6,521 nt of DNA from JBLHKE01 sp047619485 (lineage in GTDB: Bacteria > Verrucomicrobiota > Verrucomicrobiia > Verrucomicrobiales > DEV007): the NCBI GenBank assembly GCA_047619485.1, contig JBLHKE010000452.1, forward strand, positions 1-6,521. Reading direction: 5' to 3'. Shown piece after piece: positions 6,169 through 6,521 of this stretch; positions within the stretch are counted from its first letter, which is position 1; every line of letters begins with the position of its first letter. The translations under genes were made by a program, and so were the position numbers. The notes below the pieces were generated by a model. It was not told where the DNA came from, did no database searches, and worked only from the letters and a program-made list of their open reading frames with translations.

Positions 6169-6223
6169 TCCCAGTGTCTGACACTGGTTTCGAATCGATC
6201 CAAAGTAGGGTCAGACACTGGGA
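6169..6223. repeat. Nested inverted-repeat element, REP-like
   Basis: TCCCAGTGTCTGAC (6169-6182) is repeated exactly in inverted form as GTCAGACACTGGGA (6210-6223), with 27 bases between. The left arm is itself part of a tight palindrome, CCAGTGTC-T-GACACTGG (6171-6187), so the core is present three times in alternating orientation. A GTAG tetranucleotide (6205-6208) precedes the right arm, as in REP elements moved by RAYT transposases, but no transposase is in the window. It could alternatively be an mRNA-stabilising or terminating hairpin; there is no T run after it. Confidence 0.55.
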
Positions 6224-6412
6224 ACAGATCCAGGGGGAAGATTAAGTGGCTCAACACGGTTTTCAGTGGGTTTTCAGCAGATTGGGCTCCGGCAGCCCAC
6301 GTGAGGACCGCCCCTGGCCGACTCCGACCCACTCAAACCCGCGTAGGACCTTTTTTTGTATTCTGGAAAAAAATACAAGAGGCTGTTTAGAATGCAGAAT
6401 CGTCTCGGTTCA

Positions 6413-6420
6413 GGGGGGGG
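6413..6420 (+). repeat. G8 homopolymer tract
   Basis: Eight consecutive G lie in the non-coding right end, followed by CAAGTAG. The sequence after the G11 tract at 1867-1877 is similar (CGAAAGTAG). It is the third G tract in the window on the same strand, about 100 bases before the right edge, where a further gene may begin. Confidence 0.75.
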
Positions 6421-6521
6421 CAAGTAGCAGGTAGGTTGCAAGAATGCAGCTGGATCGAACCAAGCGATCGTGACTGCTATGGCCACGATTGATAGGTCTC
6501 TTAACAATCACCAAAAATAAT

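Larger units (their letters stand above)
6072..6521. other. Non-coding stretch after the LamG cluster
   Basis: No reading frame of believable composition or family resemblance covers these 450 bases. The stretch holds a nested inverted repeat (6169-6223), a small hairpin with TGGGCT/AGCCCA arms (6283-6299), a T7 run (6352-6358) not preceded by a strong stem, an A7 run a few bases later, and a G8 tract (6413-6420). The final 30 bases are AT-rich and could lead into a gene beyond the right edge. No clear terminator for the LamG cluster was found. Confidence 0.5.

Noticed and set aside
6340..6385. Intrinsic terminator at the T7 run near 6352
   Set aside because: No stable GC-rich stem ends directly before the T run. 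The GTATT/AATAC pairing around it has only five base pairs and mostly A/T.
6274..6507. 77-residue open frame on the minus strand in the right intergenic region
   Set aside because: It crosses the G8 tract and the poly-A/T patches, has no ribosome site and no recognisable motif. The hydrophobic start alone is not enough to call a gene.
1..6521. CRISPR array, tRNA, rRNA or complete insertion sequence
   Set aside because: No regularly spaced short repeats, no tRNA-like cloverleaf and no transposase were seen by eye on either strand.

Overview
The window looks like a chromosomal stretch of a free-living or environmental Verrucomicrobiota bacterium (Akkermansiaceae/Verrucomicrobiaceae-like), with Planctomycetota second choice. 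The grounds are the high-GC coding sequence, an SHD1-like plus sialate-O-acetylesterase (SASA) protein, secreted LamG proteins, a short PEP-CTERM tail ending in four arginines, and a C-terminal beta-sandwich ending in FFRI/FYRV that is common in secreted proteins of that phylum. The assignment is inferred from protein style, not from a marker gene.

Layout. Positions 1-1031 hold the 3' part of a secreted-type carbohydrate esterase (SASA/CE6-like). Positions 1123-1674 hold a DUF433/DUF5615 toxin-antitoxin pair. The antitoxin is intact, but the PIN-like toxin is frameshifted at a run of four C. Converging on it from the minus strand (1865 down to 1668) is the C-terminal half of a ParD-family antitoxin with an in-frame amber codon and no start. 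Its partner ParE is absent, and recognisable homology ends at an 11-G tract (1867-1877). Together this is a small toxin-antitoxin graveyard between two blocks of secreted-protein genes.

Positions 1979-6071 hold three tandem, same-strand genes that begin with a signal peptide and nearly the same LamG (concanavalin-like) domain of about 240 residues but end differently. The first ends in a PEP-CTERM sorting tail, the second in a short beta-sandwich domain, and the third in a Pro-Asp linker, an NHL-like beta-propeller and a related beta-sandwich. This looks like local duplication followed by exchange of C-terminal modules. The proteins are probably exported glycan-binding or matrix/surface components, and the upstream esterase fits a polysaccharide-handling lifestyle, though a shared pathway is not shown.

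Positions 6072-6521 carry no convincing gene. This stretch contains a nested inverted repeat (6169-6223), a small hairpin and another G tract. G tracts of 8-11 bases occur three times, all on the plus strand and all outside intact genes. No tRNA, rRNA, CRISPR array or complete insertion sequence was seen.
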